From a virus, in the IMG/VR virus record IMGVR_UViG_3300042307_000376, positions 1 to 22,311 of that record: DNA of 22,311 nt, one strand, 5' to 3'. The notes below the pieces were generated by a model, which did no database searches, was not told the DNA's origin, and worked only from the letters and a program-made list of their open reading frames with translations. The translations under genes were made by a program, and so were the position numbers. Shown piece after piece: positions 7,251-14,134 of this stretch (the first letter of the stretch is position 1; every line of letters starts with the position of its first letter).

Positions 7251-7510
7251 CTTATCGTTTAGAGTTTAACGAAAAAACTCAAAATTTTCACTATGATAAT
7301 GGTACTCATGAAGAGAATACTTTTGGATGGGAAACAATAACAGAACATTGTACTGATTTTGAGCTTATGTTATTTGATGCTTACATTAATAGAAAAGGAG
7401 AAAAAAAACATACTACAAAACAATTAAGACAAAGCGTTATTGAAATAAAAAACTTTATTTATAATCTCGCAAATTATAACCTTGAAATTACTAGAAAAAA
7501 TGGAAACTAA
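7238..7510 (+). CDS. Unknown small protein, repeat-bounded cassette
   Basis: 90 residues, unrecognised, mixed-charge, with an aromatic-rich first half (YRLEFNEKTQNFHYDNG) and a helical, basic second half. It starts inside the stop region of the annealing-protein gene and ends inside the start region of the exonuclease gene; both junctions are the same 16-base sequence, so both this gene and its upstream neighbour end in Asn-Gly-Asn. Removing it through the repeats would join annealing protein and exonuclease perfectly, which suggests it was inserted between them. Confidence 0.6.
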   Translation: METKTYRLEFNEKTQNFHYDNGTHEENTFGWETITEHCTDFELMLFDAYINRKGEKKHTTKQLRQSVIEIKNFIYNLANYNLEITRKNGN

Positions 7511-7512
7511 AA
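7497..7512 (+). repeat. Direct repeat, right copy, gene junction
   Basis: AAAATGGAAACTAAAA, identical to 7235-7250. It contains the stop of the 90-residue gene and the METK start of the exonuclease gene. The two copies are 262 bases apart. Confidence 0.9.
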
Positions 7513-8192
7513 TATTATTCAGATGCAGCGGTACTGGTTCATTAATGACAGAACCTAAATTAAAAGCAGACAAAGAAGCTGGCAATCTTTCAGAAACAGC
7601 CAAAACATTCGTAGAAGATAAATGGCTATTTGATGAGTTCGGATTTGCCGAACTACTCAAAAACGATTATATGGACAAAGGTAACGAATGTGAACAGGAC
7701 AGCATGGATTTAGTTAGTCAAGTTGTAGAAGGTGGCTTCCGTTCAAGATACAATACAAAGTTACAAAACGAGTACGTTATAGGAACTCCCGACATCGTGT
7801 TACAAGATTGTGTTGAAGACATTAAAACTTCGTGGAATCTAAAGACATTTTTTAATGCTGAATTATCAAAGATGTACTACGCACAGGCCCAGTGTTATAT
7901 GTGGCTAACTGGCAAAGAAAAGTATCGTTTAATCTATGCTTTAGTGCCAACGCCACAACACATGGTATTAAATGAATGCGAGAAGTTGGCCTGGAAGTAT
8001 GGCAAAAATTACGATAATGAGGATTATATCGCACAAACGCAACAAATCCAACGTAATAACGATTTAATTAAAGATTTACCGATTAAAAAACGAGTTAAGG
8101 TATTCGCATTTGATTATGATCCTGCATTCATTGAAAATCTAAAAACTAAAATCGAGAAAGCTAGAGAGTATTACAACACATTAAAATTATAA
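7500..8192 (+). CDS. PD-(D/E)XK exonuclease, YqaJ/Cas4-like
   Basis: 230 residues from ATG 7500. An ATG six codons earlier (7482) is in frame but sits inside the previous gene, and the METK start at the repeated junction is preferred. Catalytic pattern: E63 (GNECEQ), D98 in GTPD (95-98), then D107-I-K109 in EDIKTSW, and the helix YAQAQCYMWLTG (127-138) with the Gln residues typical of YqaJ/lambda-exonuclease-like enzymes. It should resect double-strand ends to feed single strands to the annealing protein at 6559, forming a recombination pair. Confidence 0.78.
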   Translation: METKILFRCSGTGSLMTEPKLKADKEAGNLSETAKTFVEDKWLFDEFGFAELLKNDYMDKGNECEQDSMDLVSQVVEGGFRSRYNTKLQNEYVIGTPDIVLQDCVEDIKTSWNLKTFFNAELSKMYYAQAQCYMWLTGKEKYRLIYALVPTPQHMVLNECEKLAWKYGKNYDNEDYIAQTQQIQRNNDLIKDLPIKKRVKVFAFDYDPAFIENLKTKIEKAREYYNTLKL

Positions 8193-8195
8193 ATT

Positions 8196-8546
8196 ATGAT
8201 AAAAATGGTAAAAATAATAACACCACCAATGTCAAATAATTCAAATGTGCTTTTAGGAGAAATTTTATCTAAACTAGCAAAAAAGCAACTTCAAGTAAAA
8301 TTATTAGTAGGTTATAATGATAGCTTAAATGGGTATGGATGGCACATAAAGTATTATATTGAAGTAACTGAATGTATTGAGTATTGTCCTAAATGTAGAG
8401 TAAAATATAATGTAAACTATAAAGATGACTATTATCCATTGCATCACCAACATTCACATCATCAAGAATACAAAACAATTTTTGCAAAAGAATTTATGTC
8501 TGAAAGTGATATGTGTATTGAATTATTAAATATAGATAAAAATTAA
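8196..8546 (+). CDS. Unknown Cys/His-rich small protein
   Basis: 116 residues, unrecognised. A CPKC pair with an upstream Cys (TECIEYCPKCRVKY) and a later histidine cluster (LHHQHSHHQEYK) could bind zinc. The region before it (GYGWHIKYYIEV) is beta-prone. It starts 3 bases after the exonuclease stop in the AAATTATG context; a second ATG at 8205 is also possible. Placement in the replication and recombination block is the only functional hint. Confidence 0.55.
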   Translation: MIKMVKIITPPMSNNSNVLLGEILSKLAKKQLQVKLLVGYNDSLNGYGWHIKYYIEVTECIEYCPKCRVKYNVNYKDDYYPLHHQHSHHQEYKTIFAKEFMSESDMCIELLNIDKN

Positions 8547-8558
8547 AAACTATAAATT

Positions 8559-8915
8559 ATGAAAAACGAAATAGAACAACACATCAAAACGCTAACAGCA
8601 TACGAATATACTTTGCTTAATACGATATGCGACTATTCAAAGATTAAATTAGATGATTTAGTAGGCCAAAAAAGAAAGCGCAAATTTGTCAACGCTCGAA
8701 AGATTGCAAGCTATCTTCTTAAAAAGAATGGATATACTCATCAAAACATAGGTCAAATTATAAGCCTAGTACCTAAAGACCATACGAGTATTATTTACAA
8801 TGTACGTTTGGCCCAGCATCACTACGAATTTGAGCCATTATTTAAAAACATTGTAGATAGTGTAGGCAATGTAGTAATTAAACAAGATTTCTCGGCTTTA
8901 AAACACATAAAATGA
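8559..8915 (+). CDS. Stand-alone DnaA domain-IV-like protein
   Basis: 118 residues. The segment from about 41 to 90 (RKFVNARKIASYLLKKNGYT, then IGQIISLVPKDHTSIIYNVR) matches the C-terminal DNA-binding domain of DnaA, including the DHTSIIY signature (normally DHSTVLHA-like) that contacts the DnaA box. There is no AAA+ domain, so it cannot act as an initiator ATPase alone. It may mark the phage origin, recruit host DnaA, or block host initiation. It ends in an ATGA overlap with the HTH gene. The domain call is good; the role is inference. Confidence 0.75.
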   Translation: MKNEIEQHIKTLTAYEYTLLNTICDYSKIKLDDLVGQKRKRKFVNARKIASYLLKKNGYTHQNIGQIISLVPKDHTSIIYNVRLAQHHYEFEPLFKNIVDSVGNVVIKQDFSALKHIK

Positions 8916-9400
8916 TTGAGTTAAATGATTATATAAAACAGAATCCTCAAATGAAATTAGAGCATATATCGAGGTTATACGGAGTGAGTGTGAGTGCAAT
9001 AAGCAAACGCAGAAAATCGCTAGGAATCAAGCACGAAACTGGGGAACTTTGTAAAAAAATAGCATCAATGCTACACAAAAGAAATATTGAAATAGCAACC
9101 GAATTAAAATGCTGCCAAAGATTAGTTGCATGTGTAAGATTTAAGTACAATAAAGAAAAAAGAATGAATAAAAAAGTAGAATTGAATCCCGAACAAATAA
9201 AATTAGTAAAGGCAAATTATGATAAGATAACCATTGATAAGCTCGCTAAATTAGTCGGAGTGACTAAAAGCATATTACGCTCTCGAATGATTGAGATGAA
9301 GCTATATAACGAGAAATCAAAGGTTAACTTTTATGGCTACGATTTAGACAATGGAAATGGCTATTTTGATTTAGATAAATATTTAAAAATTATGTACTAA
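8912..9400 (+). CDS. Protein with two HTH-like segments
   Basis: 162 residues with two candidate helix-turn-helix segments: LEHISRLYGVSVSAISKRRK (about residues 16-35) and IDKLAKLVGVTKSILRSRMI (about 107-126). A basic, Cys-containing linker joins them. Both have the A/V-x3-GVS/GVT-x-S pattern of the recognition turn. It overlaps the DnaA-like gene by ATGA and the next gene by TAATG. A transcription regulator or DNA-site-binding protein is likely; the target is unknown. Confidence 0.6.
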   Translation: MIELNDYIKQNPQMKLEHISRLYGVSVSAISKRRKSLGIKHETGELCKKIASMLHKRNIEIATELKCCQRLVACVRFKYNKEKRMNKKVELNPEQIKLVKANYDKITIDKLAKLVGVTKSILRSRMIEMKLYNEKSKVNFYGYDLDNGNGYFDLDKYLKIMY

Positions 9401-9759
9401 TGGATCCGAAATATTTAAAAAGCAATACCGACATCACTCTAATTTTGACATATGCAACGCAGATTAGCAGACTTTGTGAAAATGTTATCTTGGACATGCA
9501 GTTAACAAAGGACTACAAAACAGACTTTAAAGATGCAATAAAGGCTTCAAACAAAATTCATTCTTTGATTACAGGAATTACCAACTACGAAATGCGCAAA
9601 GAGATACATGAGCGAACTACGAACAATTACGATACAGGCGCCTTTGATAATATCATGTTTACAATTGGTCAAATGTCGGATGAACAACGTAATTTAGCAG
9701 ATGAAGTCTTGAGCGAAATATTAAATGGAACTTTAAAAATAAATAGAGAAAATGAATAA
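9400..9759 (+). CDS. Unknown helical protein
   Basis: 119 residues, unrecognised, predicted mostly helical (LILTYATQISRLCENVILDM, then MSDEQRNLADEVLSEIL), acidic, with no membrane segment. It begins in a TAATG overlap and its last 8 bases overlap the small basic ORF at 9752. It sits between the HTH gene and the SSB-like gene, so a replication-accessory role is possible. Confidence 0.6.
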   Translation: MDPKYLKSNTDITLILTYATQISRLCENVILDMQLTKDYKTDFKDAIKASNKIHSLITGITNYEMRKEIHERTTNNYDTGAFDNIMFTIGQMSDEQRNLADEVLSEILNGTLKINRENE

Positions 9760-9895
9760 AAATTTAAAAGGATTTGAATACCTCGGAAAAACAAAAAGCG
9801 ACAAAGGAAAAACATTTGAAACAAAAGAAATTGATGTCGCTAAAATGAAAGCGGTAAGAATTGATAAGAAAACAATCAAGTTAATTAAAAAGTAA
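9752..9895 (+). CDS. Small basic protein, 47 residues
   Basis: A short ORF starting with MNKNLKGFEYLGKTKSDKGK and ending VRIDKKTIKLIKK, extremely Lys-rich. Its ATG overlaps the preceding stop by 8 bases and it ends 17 bases before the SSB-like gene, filling what would otherwise be a 150-base gap in a densely packed operon. That placement is the main reason to accept it. It might bind nucleic acid, but no motif is recognised. Confidence 0.5.
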   Translation: MNKNLKGFEYLGKTKSDKGKTFETKEIDVAKMKAVRIDKKTIKLIKK

Positions 9896-9912
9896 ACAAT
9901 TAAAACAAATAT

Positions 9913-10257
9913 ATGAGTACAATGATTAGCGGTTACATTACCCTAGAAAAAATGAAAGAGATAGTAAAAGTATGCGAATCTAAAAACGAAACAGGCTTTA
10001 AATTTACAGCCAGTATTAGTGACCAGTCAAACCAATTTGGACAAAATGTGTCCTTTTTTGCAGAACAATCTAAAGAGCAAAGAGATGCAAAAGTTAGTAA
10101 GTATTATTTCGGTAATGGCAAGGTATTTTGGACGGATGGCAAAATAAATGTAGGAACTAAAGACCAGCCAATCCCTACAAGCGAAGTGAAATATCAAGGC
10201 GGTAAGGTTGAAGATGTAAGAGTATTACAGGCTGGATCCGATGACTTGCCTTTTTAA
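9913..10257 (+). CDS. SSB-like single-stranded DNA-binding protein
   Basis: 114 residues ending in DDLPF, the hallmark acidic tip of bacterial and phage SSB proteins (DDDIPF in E. coli) that recruits replication and repair partners. The body is beta-rich with aromatic residues (FKFTASI, VSFFAEQ, KYYFGNGKVFW), as expected for an OB fold, though shorter than cellular SSB and not matching it closely. A second start at M4 (9922) is possible. It is the last gene before the putative origin, and the primase-helicase follows, so a replication role is well supported by context. Confidence 0.7.
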   Translation: MSTMISGYITLEKMKEIVKVCESKNETGFKFTASISDQSNQFGQNVSFFAEQSKEQRDAKVSKYYFGNGKVFWTDGKINVGTKDQPIPTSEVKYQGGKVEDVRVLQAGSDDLPF

Positions 10258-10282
10258 GAACATTATTGAAAATCAATGATTT

Positions 10283-10305
10283 ATATATATTTATATTCCA
10301 CATGT
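10283..10305 (+). repeat. Inverted repeat, left arm (23 nt)
   Basis: Ends in TATATTCCACATGT. It pairs with 10452-10474 at all but two positions, one of which is a G-T wobble as RNA. The TATTCCACA part is close to the classic DnaA box TTATCCACA (7 of 9). Confidence 0.85.
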
Positions 10306-10379
10306 ATAAAAAAGTATGCGAAGTCTCTCTTATAGGAGTAGTTCAAACTAGAAAAATTTTTTTTTTCAAAATGGCAAAT

Positions 10380-10397
10380 CAATCCTGCAATCCTGCA
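10380..10397 (+). repeat. Short tandem repeat CAATCCTG
   Basis: Two exact 8-base units, CAATCCTG CAATCCTG, followed by CA, in the non-coding region between the inverted repeat arms. Could be iteron-like, but two units are few. Confidence 0.6.
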
Positions 10398-10451
10398 TGA
10401 AAATAAAAAAAGTCAATGTTTATAAGGGTTTCCTTCATATATAAATAAAAC

Positions 10452-10474
10452 ACATGTAGAATATAAATATATGT
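10452..10474 (+). repeat. Inverted repeat, right arm (23 nt)
   Basis: Begins ACATGTAGAATATAAATA. It is the reverse complement of 10283-10305 except at two positions; the arms are separated by 146 bases. Confidence 0.85.
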
Positions 10475-10488
10475 TTATTAAATTTAGT

Positions 10489-10521
10489 TTTGTTTAAGTC
10501 AAAAAATAATATATATTTTTG
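10489..10521 (+). promoter_or_regulatory. Bacteroidetes-type promoter, primase operon
   Basis: TTTG (10489-10492), a 21-base spacer and TATTTTTG (10514-10521), followed by CATT as in the two early promoters. A start site near 10527 gives a leader of about 140 bases before the gene at 10668, far longer than any other leader here. Confidence 0.7.
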
Positions 10522-10544
10522 CATTGAGTTCTTTAATTAATTAA

Positions 10545-10565
10545 ATGTGGTGTGAGAACCATTAG
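10545..10565 (+). CDS. Upstream ORF, MWCENH
   Basis: Six codons plus stop (Met-Trp-Cys-Glu-Asn-His), about 18 bases after the predicted start site. Its codons cover the 5' strands of both long-range pairings proposed for the leader, as expected of a regulatory leader peptide. No direct evidence of translation; a chance ATG is possible. Confidence 0.3.
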   Translation: MWCENH

Positions 10566-10667
10566 TTATAATCTTTTTAAATACCATTGTAGGTATTGCA
10601 AAAAAAGGAATAGTAGAAATATTATTCTGAATTCTCACTTGCAGTACTTACGATGGTTTTTTATTTT
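10545..10667 (+). promoter_or_regulatory. Structured leader with pseudoknot potential
   Basis: Three stems nest cleanly: GTGAGAA (10552-10558) with TTCTCAC (10632-10638), 7 bp, enclosing hairpin AATACC/GGTATT (10580-10585 with 10592-10597, 6-nt loop) and hairpin GGAATAGTA-GAAA-TATTATTCT (10607-10628, 9 pairs including two G-T, GAAA tetraloop). In addition CCAT (10559-10562) can pair with ATGG (10653-10656), or AACCAT with ATGGTT, crossing the first stem as a pseudoknot. A T-rich run (10657-10667) follows. It may be a translational or transcriptional switch for the primase operon, or an independent small RNA. I do not recognise a known riboswitch class. Confidence 0.5.
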
Positions 10668-10940
10668 ATGAACAAATTATGTCAAATTTGTAATTCTGAA
10701 AATATTGAAACTATTTTTAGTGATGGGTGTATGAACTATTTTTGTAAAGATTGCAATGCCTACAATGGTTCAGCTCACAATTATATTAGTACAGGATTAA
10801 AGTTTAGGTTCGGAAAATATAAAGGGAATTTAATAGAACTTTGTACAGATGCTAATTACCTTAAATGGATGCTAGAAGGTAGCAAAGTAGATAAAGGATA
10901 TAAAATAGCAATGATTAACAGATTAAACCAATTAAAATAA
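10668..10940 (+). CDS. Zinc ribbon plus DUF3820-like protein
   Basis: 90 residues from ATG 10668. An in-frame ATG at 10653 would add five residues but lies in the 3' strand of the leader pseudoknot. The N-terminus has two Cys pairs (C5-x2-C8 and C26-x2-C29) forming a likely zinc ribbon. The C-terminal half, FRFGKYKGNLIELCTDANYL followed by KWMLEG, matches the DUF3820 pattern (FGKYKG...YLKWLL) also found after some exonuclease domains. Probably binds nucleic acid. It starts the primase operon and ends 1 base before the primase-helicase gene. Confidence 0.68.
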   Translation: MNKLCQICNSENIETIFSDGCMNYFCKDCNAYNGSAHNYISTGLKFRFGKYKGNLIELCTDANYLKWMLEGSKVDKGYKIAMINRLNQLK

Positions 10941-10941
10941 C

Positions 10942-13335
10942 ATGCCACAAATAACAATATACAAATCATTTGGAGACGTTTCCGCTGGATATAATAGAGA
11001 TATATTTTTTATTCTCGATAGGATAAAAAAAGGAAGTTCAAAACAATTAGTTGAACAAATACGAAATTCGAGCGTAGAAGCCCAAAATTTGCTTAAAAAG
11101 AAATTACCAGCCATTCTATTCAGTGGGACATTTAGACAGCGAAATGACGCCTCTATTATCGAACACAGCGGTTTAATTTGTCTTGACTTTGATAAGTTTG
11201 AGAATAATGAGCTATTAAACGAATTTAGAGCCCAATTAATAGAAGATGCATATACGTTTAGTGTATTTACTTCACCTAGTGGAAACGGGCTTAAATGCCT
11301 GGTTAAAATACCAAATGAAATAGAGAATCATAAGTTATATTTTGAAAGCCTAAAAGATAAGTATAATTCAAAATACTTTGACATTAGTTGTTCAAATATT
11401 AGCAGAATTTGTTTTGAGAGTTACGATCCTGAAATTCACATAAACGAAGATAGTTTGACATGGATGGAAAAGAATGAGCCTGACATATACGAAGTTGAAA
11501 CGATAAACGTAAATATACCGATACGTTCAGAAAATAGAATAGTAGATAATTTGCGAAAATGGTTTACGAAATTCTCAATGAGTAAAGGAGAAAGGAATAA
11601 TAACCTATTCAAGTTAGCCATTGCATTCAATGATTTCGGAGTGCCAAAAAACGTATGCGAGAATGTATGCATGGAATATGTAAGAGACGACTTCCCTTTA
11701 CGTGAAATTCAGACTATAATCAAAAGCGCTTACCAACGAACTGGAAGTTTTGGAACTAAGTTTTTTGAAGATACTTTCACAAAGGATAAAATTGAAAAGC
11801 AAATTAGAAGTGGCAAGGACATCAAAGGAATTAAAAAACAATTTCCTGACTTACAGGAAAATGAGATTGAGAATGCCATCGAGAATGTAAAGGAAAATAT
11901 TAGTATAACTGACTTTTGGGAATATTCTAGCAAAGGCAATATTCAAATTTTACAGCATAAGTTTAAGTACTTCTTACAGGAACGTAATTTCTTTAAATTT
12001 TACCCAAGTGGAACGAATGGTTTTATCTTCATTAAGATATTTGAAAACTTACTTGAAGAGACTAACAAGGATATGATTAAAGATTATACCTTAAATTATT
12101 TAGAGTTCAAAGAAGATATAGGAATGAAGCCTTTTAACTACATGGCTGAAAAAACTAAATATTTCTCATTCGATTTCTTATCATTTTTAGAGACTAAAGA
12201 AGTCAAATTACTTGAAGATGACATCGATAATTGTTATTTGTATTTCAAAAATAAGATAGTATCAATATCAAAGAATGAAGTTAAACAAATTGACTACATT
12301 GATAGCGAAGGTTACGTATGGAAAAATCAAATAATAGATAGAGAATTCACATATATAAAAGTGGATAATTGCGTATTCTCTAAATTCTTATTTTACATAG
12401 CAAATGAGGAGACGCAACGATATAACTCACTACGTTCAGTTATTGGTTATTTATTGCACTCATTCAAAACAAGCGCAAATAACAAGGCTATAATTTTAAA
12501 TGATGAGACTATTTCAGATACTCCAAATGGGGGTAGTGGTAAGGGCTTGTTTTGGAATGCTTTAAGTCAAATGAAAAAACTTAATTCTTTAGATGGTAAG
12601 TCCTTTAGTTTTGGAGACCAGTTTAAGTATCAAACTATTTCAGCTGATTGTCAAATATTGGTATTTGATGACGTTAAAAAGAACTTTGACTTTGAGAGTT
12701 TATTTAGTTTGATTACGGAAGGTATTACTTTAGAGCGCAAAGGTCAACTAGCAATCAAGCTCCCAGTTAAAAAAAGCCCGAAAATATTAATTACAACGAA
12801 TTACACAGTTGGTGGCGTTGGTGGATCATTCGAGCGCAGAAAATTTGAAGTTGAATTCAGTAGTTTTTTTAATGCTAATAATACTCCATTACAAGTATTC
12901 AATCATTTACTATTTGATGAGTGGTCGGACATTGAATGGACTAAATTTGATAACTTTATGATTGATTGCGTTCAGTATTATTTAGCAAATGGATTAGTTC
13001 AGCACGAGTTTAAAAATCTTGAAGTACGTAAATTTATTAATAAGACATCAAGTGAATTTTACGAATTTTCTATTGAAGGGGAACATTTCAAAACGAATAC
13101 AAGAATTTATAATCAAGTTATATTTGAGGAGTTTTTAACAGATTATCAAGATTTCAGAAAGTGGTTAACTAGAAAGAAGTTCAAACAATGGATTGATACG
13201 TATGTAACATTTAAAGGACTTAACATTATTCACAGCAAAGATAACATGGGCGTATATTTTGAAATTATCGACAAAGTAAGCAAGCCTAAATACGAGATTA
13301 ATAATTTACCTATTGAAGACGGATTAACATTTTAA
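10942..13335 (+). CDS. Primase-helicase (VirE_N/BT4734 plus SF3-like)
   Basis: 797 residues. The N-terminal domain (about 1-165) carries the archaeo-eukaryotic primase-like pattern of the VirE_N/BT4734 family: LDFD (81-84), SPSGNGLK (111-118) and SNISRICF (151-158). A helical PriCT-like region (about 206-265) follows. The C-terminal half has a superfamily-3-type ATPase: P-loop NGGSGKG (529-535), Walker B ILVFDD (572-577), sensor TTN (618-620) and a likely arginine finger ERR (631-633). The P-loop ends in Gly where Ser/Thr is usual. It should prime and unwind at the phage origin, which probably lies just upstream. The family is common in Bacteroidetes mobile elements. Confidence 0.85.
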   Translation: MPQITIYKSFGDVSAGYNRDIFFILDRIKKGSSKQLVEQIRNSSVEAQNLLKKKLPAILFSGTFRQRNDASIIEHSGLICLDFDKFENNELLNEFRAQLIEDAYTFSVFTSPSGNGLKCLVKIPNEIENHKLYFESLKDKYNSKYFDISCSNISRICFESYDPEIHINEDSLTWMEKNEPDIYEVETINVNIPIRSENRIVDNLRKWFTKFSMSKGERNNNLFKLAIAFNDFGVPKNVCENVCMEYVRDDFPLREIQTIIKSAYQRTGSFGTKFFEDTFTKDKIEKQIRSGKDIKGIKKQFPDLQENEIENAIENVKENISITDFWEYSSKGNIQILQHKFKYFLQERNFFKFYPSGTNGFIFIKIFENLLEETNKDMIKDYTLNYLEFKEDIGMKPFNYMAEKTKYFSFDFLSFLETKEVKLLEDDIDNCYLYFKNKIVSISKNEVKQIDYIDSEGYVWKNQIIDREFTYIKVDNCVFSKFLFYIANEETQRYNSLRSVIGYLLHSFKTSANNKAIILNDETISDTPNGGSGKGLFWNALSQMKKLNSLDGKSFSFGDQFKYQTISADCQILVFDDVKKNFDFESLFSLITEGITLERKGQLAIKLPVKKSPKILITTNYTVGGVGGSFERRKFEVEFSSFFNANNTPLQVFNHLLFDEWSDIEWTKFDNFMIDCVQYYLANGLVQHEFKNLEVRKFINKTSSEFYEFSIEGEHFKTNTRIYNQVIFEEFLTDYQDFRKWLTRKKFKQWIDTYVTFKGLNIIHSKDNMGVYFEIIDKVSKPKYEINNLPIEDGLTF

Positions 13336-13336
13336 C

Positions 13337-13840
13337 ATGAACAGAGAAACCAAAAAAAGATTCCTACAAGCAAAGCGTGAACATCTAATTAGAAAATACC
13401 CAACGTGGACGGAAGATGATATCAAATCATTTAGTCATTACACGAAAACTGATAACGGAGCGAATGGATTGACAAGGTGCATTATTGATTGGATTACATT
13501 CAAAGGCGGTCAAGCTGAAAGGATAAACACAATGGGGCGCAGAATTGACAATACAAAGACAGTTAAGGATGTTTTAGGCTTCACAAGGGTAGTTGGTTCA
13601 GTTAGTTGGCAAAAGGGTACAGGAACGAAAGGAAGCGCTGATATAAGCGCAACTATCCCAATGGTAGTCAATAACATGAAAGTAGGAGTTAGTGTGAAAA
13701 TAGAGGTTAAGTATGGTAAGGACAGACAAAGCGAGGATCAAAAGAAGTACGAACATTCAATCAATGAAGCTGGGGGTATTTATGTAATCGCTCGAAATAT
13801 TGATGACTTCATTCAATGGTACGATGAAACTTTTAACTAA
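13337..13840 (+). CDS. VRR-NUC-like PD-(D/E)XK nuclease
   Basis: 167 residues. The C-terminal half shows a nuclease core: KGSADISATI (98-107, catalytic D102), then KIEVKYG (121-127, E123 and K125), then SEDQKKYEHSINEAGGIYVI with the helix and strand that follow in VRR-NUC/RecB-like and Holliday-junction-type enzymes. The N-terminal 80 residues are basic and may bind DNA. It starts 1 base after the primase-helicase stop. Likely resolves branched intermediates or nicks replication DNA; the exact substrate is not visible. Confidence 0.7.
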   Translation: MNRETKKRFLQAKREHLIRKYPTWTEDDIKSFSHYTKTDNGANGLTRCIIDWITFKGGQAERINTMGRRIDNTKTVKDVLGFTRVVGSVSWQKGTGTKGSADISATIPMVVNNMKVGVSVKIEVKYGKDRQSEDQKKYEHSINEAGGIYVIARNIDDFIQWYDETFN

Positions 13841-13893
13841 CGTGCATTATATTACACATAACAATCATTAACAAGTATATTTTATAACACATT

Positions 13894-14100
13894 ATGCAAA
13901 TAGAATTTAAGATTACAGGGGAAGACCAAAACGAGCTAATGCCGTACTTTCAAGCGAAAAATAGAGATGCTTTTTTATTTGAATTATTCCATAATTTTTT
14001 TAGACAATGGAAAAATACAGATTCACTAGTTGACATCGAAGATGTTAAAGAAAAGTTATTCATGCTTAAGAATGAACATAATATTATTTTAGTCAATTAA
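13894..14100 (+). CDS. Unknown small protein
   Basis: 68 residues, unrecognised, with a helical aromatic-rich centre (AFLFELFHNFFRQWKN) and a C-terminal helix then strand (LFMLKNEHNIILVN). No zinc or membrane motif. A 53-base A/T-rich gap precedes it, with a weak TATATTTT box but no matching -33 element. It lies just before the sigma-like gene and the two could be functionally linked. Confidence 0.5.
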   Translation: MQIEFKITGEDQNELMPYFQAKNRDAFLFELFHNFFRQWKNTDSLVDIEDVKEKLFMLKNEHNIILVN

Positions 14101-14116
14101 TTGTAGACTAACTTTG
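14087..14116 (+). promoter_or_regulatory. Promoter with inverted repeat before sigma-like gene
   Basis: TAACTTTG (14109-14116) fits the -7 consensus; the -33 position has only TTTT (14087-14090), so the promoter may need help. The inverted repeat TTAGTC (14089-14094)/GACTAA (14106-14111), centred on an AATTAATT palindrome, spans the spacer and overlaps both boxes, as an operator would. Confidence 0.5.
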
Positions 14117-14134
14117 TTTTCCAAATGAAGCTAA

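Larger units (their letters stand above)
10258..10488. other. AT-rich non-coding region, candidate replication origin
   Basis: No gene is seen from 10258 to 10667. This left part holds a 7-bp hairpin right after the SSB gene (10262-10280), a 23-base inverted repeat with arms 10283-10305 and 10452-10474, a small palindrome TAGTT-CA-AACTA (10339-10350), an A5T10 tract, and a tandem repeat CAATCCTG x2 (10380-10395). Long AT-rich runs could serve as an unwinding element. Its place between SSB-like and primase-helicase genes, with a DnaA-domain protein nearby, fits an origin. The assignment is inference. Confidence 0.4.

Noticed and set aside
10540-10667. Group II intron or retron-type RNA suggested by GTGTGAG and stable hairpins
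   Set aside because: No domain V-like hairpin, no reverse transcriptase gene and far too short for an intron; a structured leader explains it better.
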